From: a virus
Direction: 5' to 3' (one strand)
Length of the DNA stretch: 64,000 nt
Virus record (IMG/VR): IMGVR_UViG_3300027969_000039
Span: 62,001-126,000 of that record
Position 1 is the stretch's first letter; every line of letters starts with the position of its first letter. The translations under genes and the position numbers were made by a program. The notes below the pieces were generated by a model. The model was not told the DNA's origin. It did not search any database and saw only the letters and a list, made by a program, of their open reading frames with translations. Below, piece after piece: positions 15,662 to 24,180 of this stretch.

Positions 15662-17016
15662 GTAAATGAAAACAGACTTTCGCCTGTCTCTTCCTCTGTT
15701 GGTTTGTATGTTGGGTCTTTACTTAGATAACTATTATCATCTGTGTATATATTAACAATAAATTTGTAACGGTTAGCCAACACACTTTCAAAATCTTCAC
15801 GGGCTAAATGACTACGATTCAATTCTTTGATATAGTCACGGTAGCATATTGTATCATAATTATTAATCTTTGCTGCATTTGTATTGCTGCGTTTTGCTAC
15901 AAAATCATCTAAGAACTTTATCCAACCTTGTGCAGTATCATCATCTAGTTTTTTGATATAGTCTAATGCACCAGTATTGTAATAGTTGTCAACAATATAT
16001 AACATACTAATTAGATTGCTAGCGTTTGCTAGTTTCTCTTTATAGAAATATTTTTCATCAAAGTTATCAGACCATTCTTGATTGTCTAATACAACGCATG
16101 GCATATGACCAAGACATTCACTAAACGCAAAAGGATAATTTTCACCTAATGCTGGCATAAAGAATACTTTACAACTCTTAATGAAGTCTACCTTTTCTTG
16201 TCCTACAATAGCTACTTTAATTTCATAGTCTGTAATACCTGCTTCACTAAATGCTTTCTCAAACTTCTTAGCACCAGTACTATTAGTCATTACTTTGCAA
16301 GGTAAACCTGTTTCTTTCATTACTTTAATATAAGCGGACGGGTTCTTGCGTTCTTCCCATCGTCCAATAAACAATACACCACTACGAGGTCCATTGTTAG
16401 GTTCAAGCAATTTTCTCTCACTTAATGGCATACGCAATAGTGATACATTCTTTGCACCATACTTAGTCATCTCATCAACATTCTTTTGACTTTGTGTTCC
16501 TACAAAACTATGTGATAGTTCCATATGCTTGTTAAAGAAGTTATGATATTCATCTAAGCATACATCACTAAAGTCTTGTTCATCACGGAACACCATGCTA
16601 TATGAATGAGTATAGAATACAACTGGAATATACTTACCTATTCCCATTGCATAAGCAGCACTCATTGCCTCTTGCGTGTTACACACTAGCATATCATAGA
16701 TATTAGACTCAAAAGCAAGCATGAGACTTTTTCTAAAGTTAACCATCTTTTCAAAATTGATACTATCACTAAATGCAAATGTACCTGTATGATCTGAATA
16801 GCGTATACCAGAATCTGTATATATGATATTTGCACCCAATGACTTAACCAATGTAGCTAAATCGTTTGTTGGTTCTTTATCTAATATGATATCAACTTTC
16901 CAGTTGATACGATCTCCTAGTTCAGTAAATCCCTTAGCAAATTGACCTATACCACCATGTGTTATAAAGTGCTGATCACTAATTAAAAATCCAATACGTT
17001 TATTATATATCCGCAT
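15658..17016 (-). CDS. Glycosyltransferase, GT-B fold, 452 aa
   Basis: Starts at ATG 17016, which has GAGGT five bases upstream. The N-terminal domain begins with a GGIGQFAKGFTEL loop, as in GT4-type enzymes. The C-terminal domain has GVLFIGRWEERKNPSAYIKV and a donor-site region FFMPALGENYPFAFSECLGH, which includes the E-x(7)-E-type pattern. It transfers a sugar from a nucleotide donor. It is coupled to the epimerase downstream. Acceptor unknown. Confidence 0.82.
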   Translation of the reverse strand: MRIYNKRIGFLISDQHFITHGGIGQFAKGFTELGDRINWKVDIILDKEPTNDLATLVKSLGANIIYTDSGIRYSDHTGTFAFSDSINFEKMVNFRKSLMLAFESNIYDMLVCNTQEAMSAAYAMGIGKYIPVVFYTHSYSMVFRDEQDFSDVCLDEYHNFFNKHMELSHSFVGTQSQKNVDEMTKYGAKNVSLLRMPLSERKLLEPNNGPRSGVLFIGRWEERKNPSAYIKVMKETGLPCKVMTNSTGAKKFEKAFSEAGITDYEIKVAIVGQEKVDFIKSCKVFFMPALGENYPFAFSECLGHMPCVVLDNQEWSDNFDEKYFYKEKLANASNLISMLYIVDNYYNTGALDYIKKLDDDTAQGWIKFLDDFVAKRSNTNAAKINNYDTICYRDYIKELNRSHLAREDFESVLANRYKFIVNIYTDDNSYLSKDPTYKPTEEETGESLFSFT

Positions 17017-17200
17017 TCCATACCTCATCTACAGCCGGGACAGTAATCCATTCAGTTAATTCTTTTCTAATTAGAAATGAACCTGTTCTTGGATTTGTTA
17101 TGCTGTAATCTGTTATTTCACGTTCATAACGATATTGCAATATCTTCTCTGGACCTTCTTCCCAATTGGGTGTAACAAGCCAACGCATCTCAAATTTCAT
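17003..17200 (-). CDS. Hypothetical protein, 65 aa
   Basis: Small charged protein (MKFEMRWLVTPNWEEGPEKI) with an E-K-I-L-Q-Y-R-Y segment and an Asp/Ile tail. Its start overlaps the stop of the gene at 17197-17442, and its end overlaps the glycosyltransferase start. Similar short beta-rich proteins occur in T4-like phages. No function. Confidence 0.6.
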   Translation of the reverse strand: MKFEMRWLVTPNWEEGPEKILQYRYEREITDYSITNPRTGSFLIRKELTEWITVPAVDEVWNADI

Positions 17201-17442
17201 ATTAAATCCTTTAATCTTGCTATTAAATATTCATCTTTATCGTACCAACGATGTTCATACAACCAATCTGTATCACCTGCTCTGTATCCTGCGGTAATAC
17301 AATATGCATTCTCTAACCACATTGTACGCTTTGTTATATGGCATTGTCTAGGCAATAGGGTAAACTTTAATTTTCTACCCATAATACATTTTTTAAAATG
17401 ATAATCACCGGCTGTTTGTGTAGTCCAATCACTTGAGGGCAT
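17197..17442 (-). CDS. Hypothetical protein, 81 aa
   Basis: Soluble basic protein with a central KLKFTLLPRQCHITKRTMWL stretch and a Tyr/Trp-rich C-terminus (WLYEHRWYDKDEYLIARLK). The W-Y-D-K-D-E-Y motif looks like a conserved phage hypothetical. It is coupled to its neighbours by overlapping codons within the queE operon. Confidence 0.65.
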   Translation of the reverse strand: MPSSDWTTQTAGDYHFKKCIMGRKLKFTLLPRQCHITKRTMWLENAYCITAGYRAGDTDWLYEHRWYDKDEYLIARLKDLI

Positions 17443-17537
17443 TATTCTCTATCCACTCTAGCATTTACATTAGCACGATGTGCCATATAGAATACCGCTA
17501 CTATGTATCCAAGTAAGAATCCCCAGAAGAATGTCAT
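17442..17537 (-). CDS. 31-residue single-span membrane microprotein
   Basis: A frame beginning MTFFWGFLLGYIVAVFYMAH starts immediately after the queE stop and ends with a TAATG overlap on the next gene. The first 18 residues are one membrane helix, and the tail is charged. It is the second such microprotein found exactly filling a gap (see 2855-2944). Confidence 0.5.
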   Translation of the reverse strand: MTFFWGFLLGYIVAVFYMAHRANVNARVDRE

Positions 17538-18380
17538 TTAAGTGCCCCATTCGTTTTTGAATAACGGCACTTGTAGTCTATCACTGTACCGCCATCCTTT
17601 TCGCATTGCCATTTCTGCAACCGCCCTATTATTAAGATTGTACACCCGCTCAACGCCACCACAAGGCATAAGATAGACATGACCACGAAAACCCCTCTTA
17701 CGATACGCATTTACTGCCTCCTCAGCTTCTTCCATATCCTCGTTAGTAGCTACTACAAATTTGAGATATGTATGCCCAACTTGGCTATATTCATAGATTA
17801 TGTCTGGGCAGATAGCATCATCCCACTTCTCACCACTGATGCTGAGTTTAGGACTGACGCTGAATGTGATAGAACCCATGCTACGACTTGTACACCATTT
17901 ATTCAAGAAGAATCGTAGATCCTGATGTAATGATTGTGTACCATTAGTCTCAAAAGTTAGTTCTTGTAAGCTACGCATCTTCTCGTTTGAAAGTAAATCA
18001 ACAAAACTACGCTGCCAACCTAGTAGTGGCTCACCACCAGTGATGACAAGATGCTCATCTAACCAACGCTTCTCTGGCAACATATCCATGATACTACTAA
18101 CAATACTATCAGTTTCAAGCATTGGACTTAAGTCTTTGAATCTGGGATCCCAACTCGCATAGCTATCACATCCTGTACTGACAAGTGGTAACATTTTGTA
18201 ATCAGTATACTTTGTCGGGTCGATATTATTTGCTTCCTCGCTTAGTTTACCTTTCGGCATACCAAAGCCTGCACATTTGAAGTTACATCCGAATGTTCGT
18301 AGAAATACTGAGGGGACACCCATGTATCTACCTTCACCTTGAATGCTATAGAATAGTTCTGCTATTTTTAATTTTGCCAT
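17538..18380 (-). CDS. queE: 7-carboxy-7-deazaguanine synthase QueE (radical SAM)
   Basis: Converts 6-carboxytetrahydropterin to 7-carboxy-7-deazaguanine. Residues 7-32 read IAELFYSIQGEGRYMGVPSV then FLRTFGC, the QueE start. Cys32 and Cys36 fit the C-x3-C part of the cluster motif, but the third cysteine is displaced. Cys71 in STGCDSYASW is the likely ligand, after an insertion of about 35 residues. LVITGGEPLL follows at 111-120, then TFETNGTQ. Part of a deazaguanine DNA-modification set with queD, folE and dpdA. Confidence 0.87.
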   Translation of the reverse strand: MAKLKIAELFYSIQGEGRYMGVPSVFLRTFGCNFKCAGFGMPKGKLSEEANNIDPTKYTDYKMLPLVSTGCDSYASWDPRFKDLSPMLETDSIVSSIMDMLPEKRWLDEHLVITGGEPLLGWQRSFVDLLSNEKMRSLQELTFETNGTQSLHQDLRFFLNKWCTSRSMGSITFSVSPKLSISGEKWDDAICPDIIYEYSQVGHTYLKFVVATNEDMEEAEEAVNAYRKRGFRGHVYLMPCGGVERVYNLNNRAVAEMAMRKGWRYSDRLQVPLFKNEWGT

Positions 18381-18383
18381 GTT

Positions 18384-19481
18384 TTATTGCCTGAATGAAT
18401 TTATGTCACCTAAATATACTTTTTTGTTTTTAAAAATATCATCTTTTAATATTTCTTTTAGTAAAATTTTATCTTCTGCGTTTAAATTTAATCTATCGTA
18501 CATAATGTTATCTAAATGTCCCCACTGCCGTATACTATTAAAATATATACCTGTCAAGTTTTCATATGATAATTGCCAATTAATATAGTCTTTAATTTCT
18601 TTATAATTACCTTTTTGGACAGTAAAAGAAGTACTCCAGCCAATAAAATTTTTAAAACTGTTACTTATAATCATTTCATTAAGAAATTTTAAATTTTCAT
18701 CTAATTTATCTTTAGATCCATTTATTCTTATCTTTGAATAAGTTTCATTTGAAAATGCATCGATACTTACTGTAATATGTGTGATATTATTCCATAATGG
18801 TTTTATTTGATTCCAGCGTGATTCTGTCATTAAAATACCGTTGGTCATTAGTTTTATTGTTAAATTTTCATTTAGATTTTTTGTTGACAATGTTTTTAAG
18901 TAATTCCAATAAGTAGGACTTGCAAAAGCATCTCCACTACCAGTAATGTTTATACTAACCTTTTCACCTTGTTCTAATAAATAATCAACAAGTTTTTCAA
19001 CTTTGTCATTGATATTATCTATTTGTTTATTTTCTCCCAATTTATGAAGTATTAAATTATTACGACAACTAGGACATTGCAAATTACATGATAAATCATA
19101 ACAAAAATGAATTATGATTGAATTAGAATTTTTATAAAAATCTAATAATTGCAAAGGTACAATTGTATTACCAGGCATTACTTTATCATTTAACATTTGA
19201 CTAATAAAAGGACAATAGTCATTGCAGTTTGTGAATTTACCCTCACTCATATCTGATATCATAGCTAGTCGTTCTGAATTATTAATGATATCTTCTATTG
19301 AATCTGTAATAATATTGCCGCAAAATTTTGGTAACCAAGAAAAACAACATATAGTAATATCACCATTGTGGTGAATTTCTAAATGTTTTGATATTTTATA
19401 ACAGCCGAAATTTTTTAAATATTCCTGTGTTCTTGCATACTCATTTTCTGATTTCATTAAAAAATTCATGTTATGATTCAA
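18384..19481 (-). CDS. Radical SAM protein with N-terminal SPASM-like Cys region
   Basis: 365 residues, more AT-rich than its neighbours. The radical SAM core has DLSCNLQCPSCRNNL (C-x3-C-x2-C) near residue 125, NITGSGDAF (the SAM-binding GGE-like strand) and MTNGILM. Before it, residues 25-95 contain FGCYKISKHLEIHHNGDITI followed by CCFSW, FCGN and NCNDYCPF. Such auxiliary-cluster cysteines usually lie C-terminal (SPASM). It overlaps queD by four bases and sits between queD and queE, so a role in the deazaguanine pathway or in peptide modification is possible. The substrate cannot be read from sequence. Confidence 0.8.
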   Translation of the reverse strand: MNHNMNFLMKSENEYARTQEYLKNFGCYKISKHLEIHHNGDITICCFSWLPKFCGNIITDSIEDIINNSERLAMISDMSEGKFTNCNDYCPFISQMLNDKVMPGNTIVPLQLLDFYKNSNSIIIHFCYDLSCNLQCPSCRNNLILHKLGENKQIDNINDKVEKLVDYLLEQGEKVSINITGSGDAFASPTYWNYLKTLSTKNLNENLTIKLMTNGILMTESRWNQIKPLWNNITHITVSIDAFSNETYSKIRINGSKDKLDENLKFLNEMIISNSFKNFIGWSTSFTVQKGNYKEIKDYINWQLSYENLTGIYFNSIRQWGHLDNIMYDRLNLNAEDKILLKEILKDDIFKNKKVYLGDINSFRQ

Positions 19482-19960
19482 TCTTTAAATTCATTATCTT
19501 CTCTGTGTCCTTGACGACCTGCCATGTTTGAATCAGTCTCACGTACTTCTACTTTACAGCACCAAACACGTTTGGCTTCTTCACTGCCGCAGTTGGGTAA
19601 GAAGATAGTGTTCACATATTCATATAAGAAATCACTGATACCTTCACATCCTGTCTTTTCAACCTCTGTAATTTTTGCTAGTTTAAGTTTACCTAGATTC
19701 AATAGATGTTCACGCATCGGGTCATCTTGTGCGACTAGTAATGTATGATCGAACCATTCTTCTAATTTTTCTTTGAGTGGTTTCAAGCCACCAAAGTCAG
19801 TCACCCAGTTTCGTGCATCTAATGTATCCGCTTCAAATTCAAAATGAAACGACATTGCGTAACCATGAATCATGTTACAATGACTATCTGCACGCCATTG
19901 ACGATAAGCTACTGGACCTATCTGTTTGTACGTTTTTGTACTGAAATATTTTTTTGCCAT
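19478..19960 (-). CDS. queD: 6-carboxytetrahydropterin synthase QueD
   Basis: T-fold enzyme that makes the pterin substrate of QueE from dihydroneopterin triphosphate. ADSHCNMIHGYAMSFHFEFE at 24-43 carries the catalytic Cys28 and zinc-binding His region. VTDFGGLK and FDHTLL follow, as in QueD, and VRETDSNMAG is the C-terminal site. 160 residues, a normal size. First gene after a strong early promoter (19978-20006), with AGGAGAAC before the ATG. Confidence 0.88.
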   Translation of the reverse strand: MAKKYFSTKTYKQIGPVAYRQWRADSHCNMIHGYAMSFHFEFEADTLDARNWVTDFGGLKPLKEKLEEWFDHTLLVAQDDPMREHLLNLGKLKLAKITEVEKTGCEGISDFLYEYVNTIFLPNCGSEEAKRVWCCKVEVRETDSNMAGRQGHREDNEFKD

Positions 19961-19977
19961 GTTGTTCTCCTATGTTA

Positions 19978-20006
19978 ATTATAGCATAGGCAGCAGAATT
20001 TGTAAA
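19978..20006 (-). promoter_or_regulatory. Sigma70 promoter for the queD operon
   Basis: TTTACA (20006-20001), 17-base spacer, TATAAT (19983-19978), with TG two bases before the -10 (extended -10). The leader is about 12 bases and includes AGGAGA. Expected to drive queD, the radical SAM gene and queE, so the modification genes would be early. Confidence 0.82.
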
Positions 20007-20034
20007 GCGGGATGATGACCGAAGACCGCTATCT

Positions 20035-20496
20035 TTATTTATCCTTTGATTCAGCTTGTACTACACGCTTACGCAAACTACTGCTACTGAAACTATGGTC
20101 ACGGCTATTGAATACTAATTCAATCTTACGCTTCTCGCAGATTGCTCTACCAGTAAAGTCTTTCTCCATGTACTCAACCCCTAGTATACGCACATCTACT
20201 GGCAATGTCAACAGTATGTCTTCCAAATCTTTTTCTGTATTGTAAACAACAATTTCATCTACAAAACGGACAGCACTTAAACTGATTTGGCGTTCAACAA
20301 TACTTTGAATGGGAGCATTCTTATCTGGTCTATCCCATTGTGCATTATTTTGTAACCCAGCAATGAGGTAATCGCAATGATTCTTAGCTTCACTAAGCAT
20401 TGCGATATGTCCTGCATGTAATATATCAAATTGCGAGAACACGATACCTATCTTTAGGCCTTGTAATTTTAGTTCTTTGATACGGTTGAATATCAT
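20035..20496 (-). CDS. Cytidylyltransferase-like nucleotidyltransferase, 153 aa
   Basis: The HxGH motif is in FSQFDILHAGHIAMLSEA (about residues 21-38), typical of glycerol-3-phosphate or heptose-1-phosphate nucleotidyltransferases (TagD, RfaE C-terminal). The end has SSSSLRKR, close to the family's S-S-T-x-I-R. It probably activates a small phosphorylated sugar or polyol with CTP or ATP. It is co-transcribed with folE and a MNER paralogue, and may supply the glycosyltransferases nearby. Confidence 0.82.
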   Translation of the reverse strand: MIFNRIKELKLQGLKIGIVFSQFDILHAGHIAMLSEAKNHCDYLIAGLQNNAQWDRPDKNAPIQSIVERQISLSAVRFVDEIVVYNTEKDLEDILLTLPVDVRILGVEYMEKDFTGRAICEKRKIELVFNSRDHSFSSSSLRKRVVQAESKDK

Positions 20497-20765
20497 TCTT
20501 CAACTCCAAAAAAGTGTTCTTTAATTGCTACATAACTGTCAACACCACATTGAACATAACCATCCCAATGTGTGTCCTTCATCATAAGTTCATCTTCCAG
20601 CACAGGCAGATATTGTTCTCTTACTTGATTCATACATTCAGCTATAATCAATTCAGCAAGATTTTCTAAGTTTTGTTTGTCATCATCATGCCCGTATAAG
20701 CTAGACCGTTTTAATGCCCAATCAAATCCAGCCTGTTCAGCAAGTTGTTGAATTCGTTCGTTCAT
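20493..20765 (-). CDS. MNER-family small phage protein, 90 aa (distant copy)
   Basis: Begins MNERIQQLAEQAGFDWALKR, has LENLAELIIAECMNQV in the middle and ends AIKEHFFGVEE. Same three blocks as the tandem copies at 2-3.2 kb, but 17 kb away and sandwiched between folE and the nucleotidyltransferase with four-base overlaps. This shows the family is dispersed as well as tandem. Confidence 0.75.
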   Translation of the reverse strand: MNERIQQLAEQAGFDWALKRSSLYGHDDDKQNLENLAELIIAECMNQVREQYLPVLEDELMMKDTHWDGYVQCGVDSYVAIKEHFFGVEE

Positions 20766-21445
20766 TTCCCACCCCGAGCCAATTGATAGAATTCTGCTCT
20801 TGCTGCTGGATCACTTTTGAATCCACCACCTAATTTACTTGTAACAGTACTAGAGCCAGTATCTTCTACACCTCTTGATTTAACACAATAATGTTGTGCA
20901 TCAATCATGACCGCAACATCTTCTGTCTCAAGGATATATTGCAATGCGTGAAAGATTTGTTCTGTCAATCGTTCTTGTATTTGTGGACGCTTGCTAAAGT
21001 ATTCTACGATACGATTGATTTTACTCAATCCAAGTACTTTCTGATTGGGAACGTATGCCACAGTTGCTAGTCCATCGATGACTACAAAGTGATGTTCGCA
21101 ATTGCTTTGTACATTGATATTGCGTTCGCATACCATTTCGTTGTACTTCATCTTGTTATCAACTGCTGTACATTTAGGAAATGCCTCATAATCTAATCCC
21201 CAAAAGATTTCATTGACATACATCTTTGCTACACGTTTTGGGGTGTCAATCAGACTATCATCTGTTAAGTCAAGACCTAATGCTGTCATAATATCAGCAA
21301 ATAATACTTCAATGACTTCAATCTTGCCTTTACGGTCGATGATTTGACCTGTCTCTTTGATAGGAGTTTCAACTCCCATCTTAACCAAATGTTCGTGTAC
21401 TTTTTGACCCAACTCTGGATCTGTTTTTGTTTTATTATAACTCAT
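20762..21445 (-). CDS. folE: GTP cyclohydrolase I FolE
   Basis: Opens GTP to dihydroneopterin triphosphate, the first step of folate and of 7-deazaguanine synthesis. SNCEHHFVVIDG carries the zinc Cys and His residues. YVPNQKVLGLSKINRIVEYF, RPQIQERLTEQI and YCVKSRGVED are family signatures. 227 residues, normal. AAGGAAGG precedes the ATG. With queD and queE it forms the base-synthesis route, and dpdA would insert the product into DNA. Confidence 0.92.
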   Translation of the reverse strand: MSYNKTKTDPELGQKVHEHLVKMGVETPIKETGQIIDRKGKIEVIEVLFADIMTALGLDLTDDSLIDTPKRVAKMYVNEIFWGLDYEAFPKCTAVDNKMKYNEMVCERNINVQSNCEHHFVVIDGLATVAYVPNQKVLGLSKINRIVEYFSKRPQIQERLTEQIFHALQYILETEDVAVMIDAQHYCVKSRGVEDTGSSTVTSKLGGGFKSDPAARAEFYQLARGGK

Positions 21446-21482
21446 AGATAACCTTCCTTTGTGATGGTTTTTGTTTTGAAAT

Positions 21483-21506
21483 GTAAGCTACCGTTGTGTA
21501 GCTTAC
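21483..21506 (-). terminator. Perfect 9-bp hairpin between two operons
   Basis: GTAAGCTAC, a six-base loop and GTAGCTTAC form a perfect stem just beyond the stop of the gene at 21525. No strong T-run follows on the minus strand, so it may be a weak terminator or an RNA-processing/stability element upstream of folE. A GATAAATA-like word lies at its upstream edge (about 21511-21518). Confidence 0.5.
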
Positions 21507-21524
21507 ATATTTATTTATCACAGA

Positions 21525-21713
21525 TTAAGCCTTAGCTTCTTTTCTTGCTGCTTTTTCAGCGGTGATTTCATTACGGCGAGCCTTGACTGCTTTAGCTAGT
21601 TCACCCAATGCTTTACGGGCACGAGTTCCTGCTGCTGCATTACCTTTTTCAAATTTTTCATGTTCGGCTTCGTATGCTGCCAATTGTGTTTTAATATCAT
21701 TATGTGCGTTCAT
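21525..21713 (-). CDS. Small helical basic protein, 62 aa
   Basis: Alanine/lysine/glutamate-rich, almost surely all-helical (GTRARKALGELAKAVKARRN). It resembles small histone-H1-like or coiled-coil phage proteins, and its net basic C-terminus (AEKAARKEAKA) could contact DNA. AAAGGAAAT precedes the ATG. Function not assigned. Confidence 0.65.
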   Translation of the reverse strand: MNAHNDIKTQLAAYEAEHEKFEKGNAAAGTRARKALGELAKAVKARRNEITAEKAARKEAKA

Positions 21714-21738
21714 TTTATTTCCTTTTTAAAATTTTTTT

Positions 21739-22122
21739 TTATTCGTCAAGTCTGGTGATTTCTAAATCACAATCAATAATCATTTCGCATTCGTCTTGAC
21801 TCCAGCCGTGTTCTTCTAAGTCAAGCCAAGAATTACCTTCTTCAAAGAATTCTTCTATCCAAGCTGTAGTTTCTTCATCACAGTCATCTGTGTCAACTTC
21901 TTCCCAGCAACCATCGCTAGTTTCAACTAGTTCAGCTTCATATCCGCAGTCGTACATATCTACTCCTGCTTCAATATCAGGGGGATTATCATCTTCTGTT
22001 TCTACAGTAAATTCTCCCCAACGCCATCCTGTTTCAACCATGACCTTATTACCATCTTTAGTAAGATAGTTACGTTCAATGATTGATTTCTTCCATGTTG
22101 GTTTTACACTCCATATTGCCAT
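21739..22122 (-). CDS. Very acidic hypothetical protein, 127 aa
   Basis: About one third Asp/Glu, concentrated in residues 40-127 (DDNPPDIEAGVDMYDCGYEA...). Four to five cysteines lie in the acidic part. The N-terminus is basic (WSVKPTWKKSIIERNYLTKDG). Such charge could mimic DNA, as in known phage anti-nuclease proteins, but that is inference. GAAAGGAAATAT precedes the ATG. Confidence 0.65.
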   Translation of the reverse strand: MAIWSVKPTWKKSIIERNYLTKDGNKVMVETGWRWGEFTVETEDDNPPDIEAGVDMYDCGYEAELVETSDGCWEEVDTDDCDEETTAWIEEFFEEGNSWLDLEEHGWSQDECEMIIDCDLEITRLDE

Positions 22123-22123
22123 T

Positions 22124-23299
22124 TTAATATTTCCTTTCTTTAGTGTGTTTTCTGTAATCAGTACTCATGCGTAGCATATCATCGCCCTTGCCCTCTAATA
22201 TATCACAGATTCTATCAATCGTGCTATCGTTACGGTCACTTATCTTTCCCATGTTCTTATGAGGCTCTTGTAGAAGCCTACGTAACTTACCAATAGCATT
22301 ATCAATGCTCCAAGGGATATACAAACGGTCAGGATCGTTAGCGAAAGTTTCAGGGAAGCTACGATAAGCAGGATAGAGAACATTGCATCCGAGTGCATCA
22401 GCCTCACTGACTGTGTTCGAAACCCAATCTTGTAACGCACAGTTAAATACAACCCGACTATCATTAACAATGTTGTAGTATTCATTCTTTTCTAAATCCT
22501 CATGTATTGTCAATAGTCCACGACTCACCAAGTCGCGGGTTCGTTGCATATAGCTGTCGCTATTAGATTTAAGTTTACCCCCGCTACACACGCAGAATTT
22601 AATATCAGTGTCTGGGTTTTCAGTGTACCATTGTTCAATGAGGTCCATATAGAAATCAGGTTGTTTCTCCTGATCCCAACGGGCACTGAATACTACACGA
22701 TTCTTTCGTTCATTAAATGGCTTGATACTAGCGACACGACCTTGTACTTCACTCTTGCCAAATGCTAATCCACTGATATTGTAGATTGGAGCACGCCAAC
22801 CTGCAATCTTCATATGCATTACCATTTCTTCATTAGTTGCTAGTACACCGTCTACGAACGAATCAACCATCTTTTCATAATGCCCCATAAATTCTGACAT
22901 ATTCCAAACATGTACAAAATCATCAGGATCAATAGACTGGGCAAGACAGCGAACAAAAATACGAGGACGGTGCTCACTACTGATTTGATTGAGTATATAA
23001 GGTAGGCTCTCAATACCGGGCTGAAACATGTCCTCAAAGTAGATAACATCTTCATTGTTCAGTTCTCCTGCTTTCATCATCTTGATTAGATTCATCAGTT
23101 GACTCATACCGTAGTATGTGCGACCATGTGCATCTAATACTTGACCCGTTACTATTGCTTGGTCATTACTAAGTGTTTCCCCGGGTACTACAACATAGTT
23201 GATACCTCTAAGATCAAACACCGTAGTATTCCACTCTTGCAATTGCAGAGTGTACCTTGCTTTGTAGGGCTCAAGCCCCATGTAATATAGCTTACGCAT
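22124..23299 (-). CDS. Glycosyltransferase, GT-B fold, 391 aa
   Basis: Start at ATG 23299, forming TAATG with the upstream stop. The C-terminal nucleotide-sugar domain has NRVVFSARWDQEKQPDFYMD, KFCVCSGG and a donor region VVFNCALQDWVSNTVSEADA followed by LGCN. This fits GT4-like enzymes with E as base. The N-terminal domain has VVPGETLSNDQAIVTGQVLD. It could glycosylate DNA or surface sugar. The acceptor is unknown. Confidence 0.78.
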   Translation of the reverse strand: MRKLYYMGLEPYKARYTLQLQEWNTTVFDLRGINYVVVPGETLSNDQAIVTGQVLDAHGRTYYGMSQLMNLIKMMKAGELNNEDVIYFEDMFQPGIESLPYILNQISSEHRPRIFVRCLAQSIDPDDFVHVWNMSEFMGHYEKMVDSFVDGVLATNEEMVMHMKIAGWRAPIYNISGLAFGKSEVQGRVASIKPFNERKNRVVFSARWDQEKQPDFYMDLIEQWYTENPDTDIKFCVCSGGKLKSNSDSYMQRTRDLVSRGLLTIHEDLEKNEYYNIVNDSRVVFNCALQDWVSNTVSEADALGCNVLYPAYRSFPETFANDPDRLYIPWSIDNAIGKLRRLLQEPHKNMGKISDRNDSTIDRICDILEGKGDDMLRMSTDYRKHTKERKY

Positions 23300-23505
23300 T
23301 ATGGACGAGCGTTTTCTTGCCACTGATCTCTCGCAACTTTTCCAGTTGCGAATTTTGTATACTGACGATAGACATAACTACGTTGGTCGTAGAGTTCTGC
23401 TTCGTTGTACTTATAACCAAAATCCACGCAGAATTCTAGATATTTCTCTAGGTCCTCAAAGATTTGTTGAACACGTGGGTTTGATTGAAAAGTTTGTTTT
23501 GCCAT
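23299..23505 (-). CDS. Hypothetical protein, 68 aa
   Basis: Short helical protein rich in Tyr, Gln and Phe (IFEDLEKYLEFCVDFGYKYN). AAAGGAAATAAA-like sequence precedes the ATG. Its stop is fused to the glycosyltransferase start, so both are probably translated together. Resembles conserved small proteins of T4-like phages. Function unknown. Confidence 0.65.
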   Translation of the reverse strand: MAKQTFQSNPRVQQIFEDLEKYLEFCVDFGYKYNEAELYDQRSYVYRQYTKFATGKVARDQWQENARP

Positions 23506-23514
23506 TTTATTTCC

Positions 23515-23967
23515 TTAGATAGCGAGGTTAGTTAAAGGTTTAGTTACATTATAAAAAATCGTAGCACCATTCTCATTGTCCTCTGAGACAGTGATAGTGA
23601 TATTACGATCTGGATACCGAGTTGCAATAACCTCATAAAGATCATCACTAATCATTTCACAACTTTTGTAATACAATGCAAGAATGCCTTGAGAATATTG
23701 ATTCTCTAACCATCGTTTGAATTGAATAAACTCAATATCACGGTCGTTGTGAAATACTTCAATCGTCACCTCAAAGTGAAAGATGTGACGATGTGGAGTT
23801 GCTAAAAAGCTAACATCATACTCATCACCTGTTGCCAAGTTAGGGTCTGTTGCTGCTGCGGGGTATTTATGAATACCTTCTTTTTGAAAACGTACAAAAA
23901 TTGTACGCATTGCTTTATCTTTAATTCGTTGACGTTTTTCAGCCAATACTTGCGTTTGTTGTTCCAT
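23515..23967 (-). CDS. Conserved-type phage protein, possibly T-fold related, 150 aa
   Basis: The centre has ATPHRHIFHFEVTIEVFHND, then IEFIQFKRWLENQYSQG, SCEMISDDLYEVI and YPDRNITITVSEDNENGA. The order (HxH strand, long helix, SCE, Y-P-x-R, V-x-E-D) looks like the pterin-synthase T-fold. I remember similar proteins from T4-like cyanophages and pelagiphages. A second QueD-like role is possible but unproven, and clear catalytic Cys is lacking. Coupled to its neighbours. Confidence 0.65.
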   Translation of the reverse strand: MEQQTQVLAEKRQRIKDKAMRTIFVRFQKEGIHKYPAAATDPNLATGDEYDVSFLATPHRHIFHFEVTIEVFHNDRDIEFIQFKRWLENQYSQGILALYYKSCEMISDDLYEVIATRYPDRNITITVSEDNENGATIFYNVTKPLTNLAI

Positions 23968-24176
23968 TATCTATCATCCTCAAAATTAACTCGTTCATGG
24001 TCTTCATCCCATTGAAGTCTTGTATATCTTCTTAACTCTAAGTATACATCAAGCCTATCTATTTTCATATCTTTAAGGGCATCTACAGTAAAGTCTTTAT
24101 CCTGTTCTGCTGCTAGTATTTTAGCATCAAGGTCCTTGAGTTGTTGTTCTAATCTTGCAATTCGTTGTCTATACAT
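23967..24176 (-). CDS. Small coiled-coil protein, 69 aa
   Basis: Heptad-like helix over the first 45 residues (YRQRIARLEQQLKDLDAKIL) followed by a charged tail (WDEDHERVNFEDDR). Located directly downstream of dpdA with four bases between the genes, so it could be a partner, but no family is recognised. Confidence 0.65.
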   Translation of the reverse strand: MYRQRIARLEQQLKDLDAKILAAEQDKDFTVDALKDMKIDRLDVYLELRRYTRLQWDEDHERVNFEDDR

Positions 24177-24180
24177 ATTA

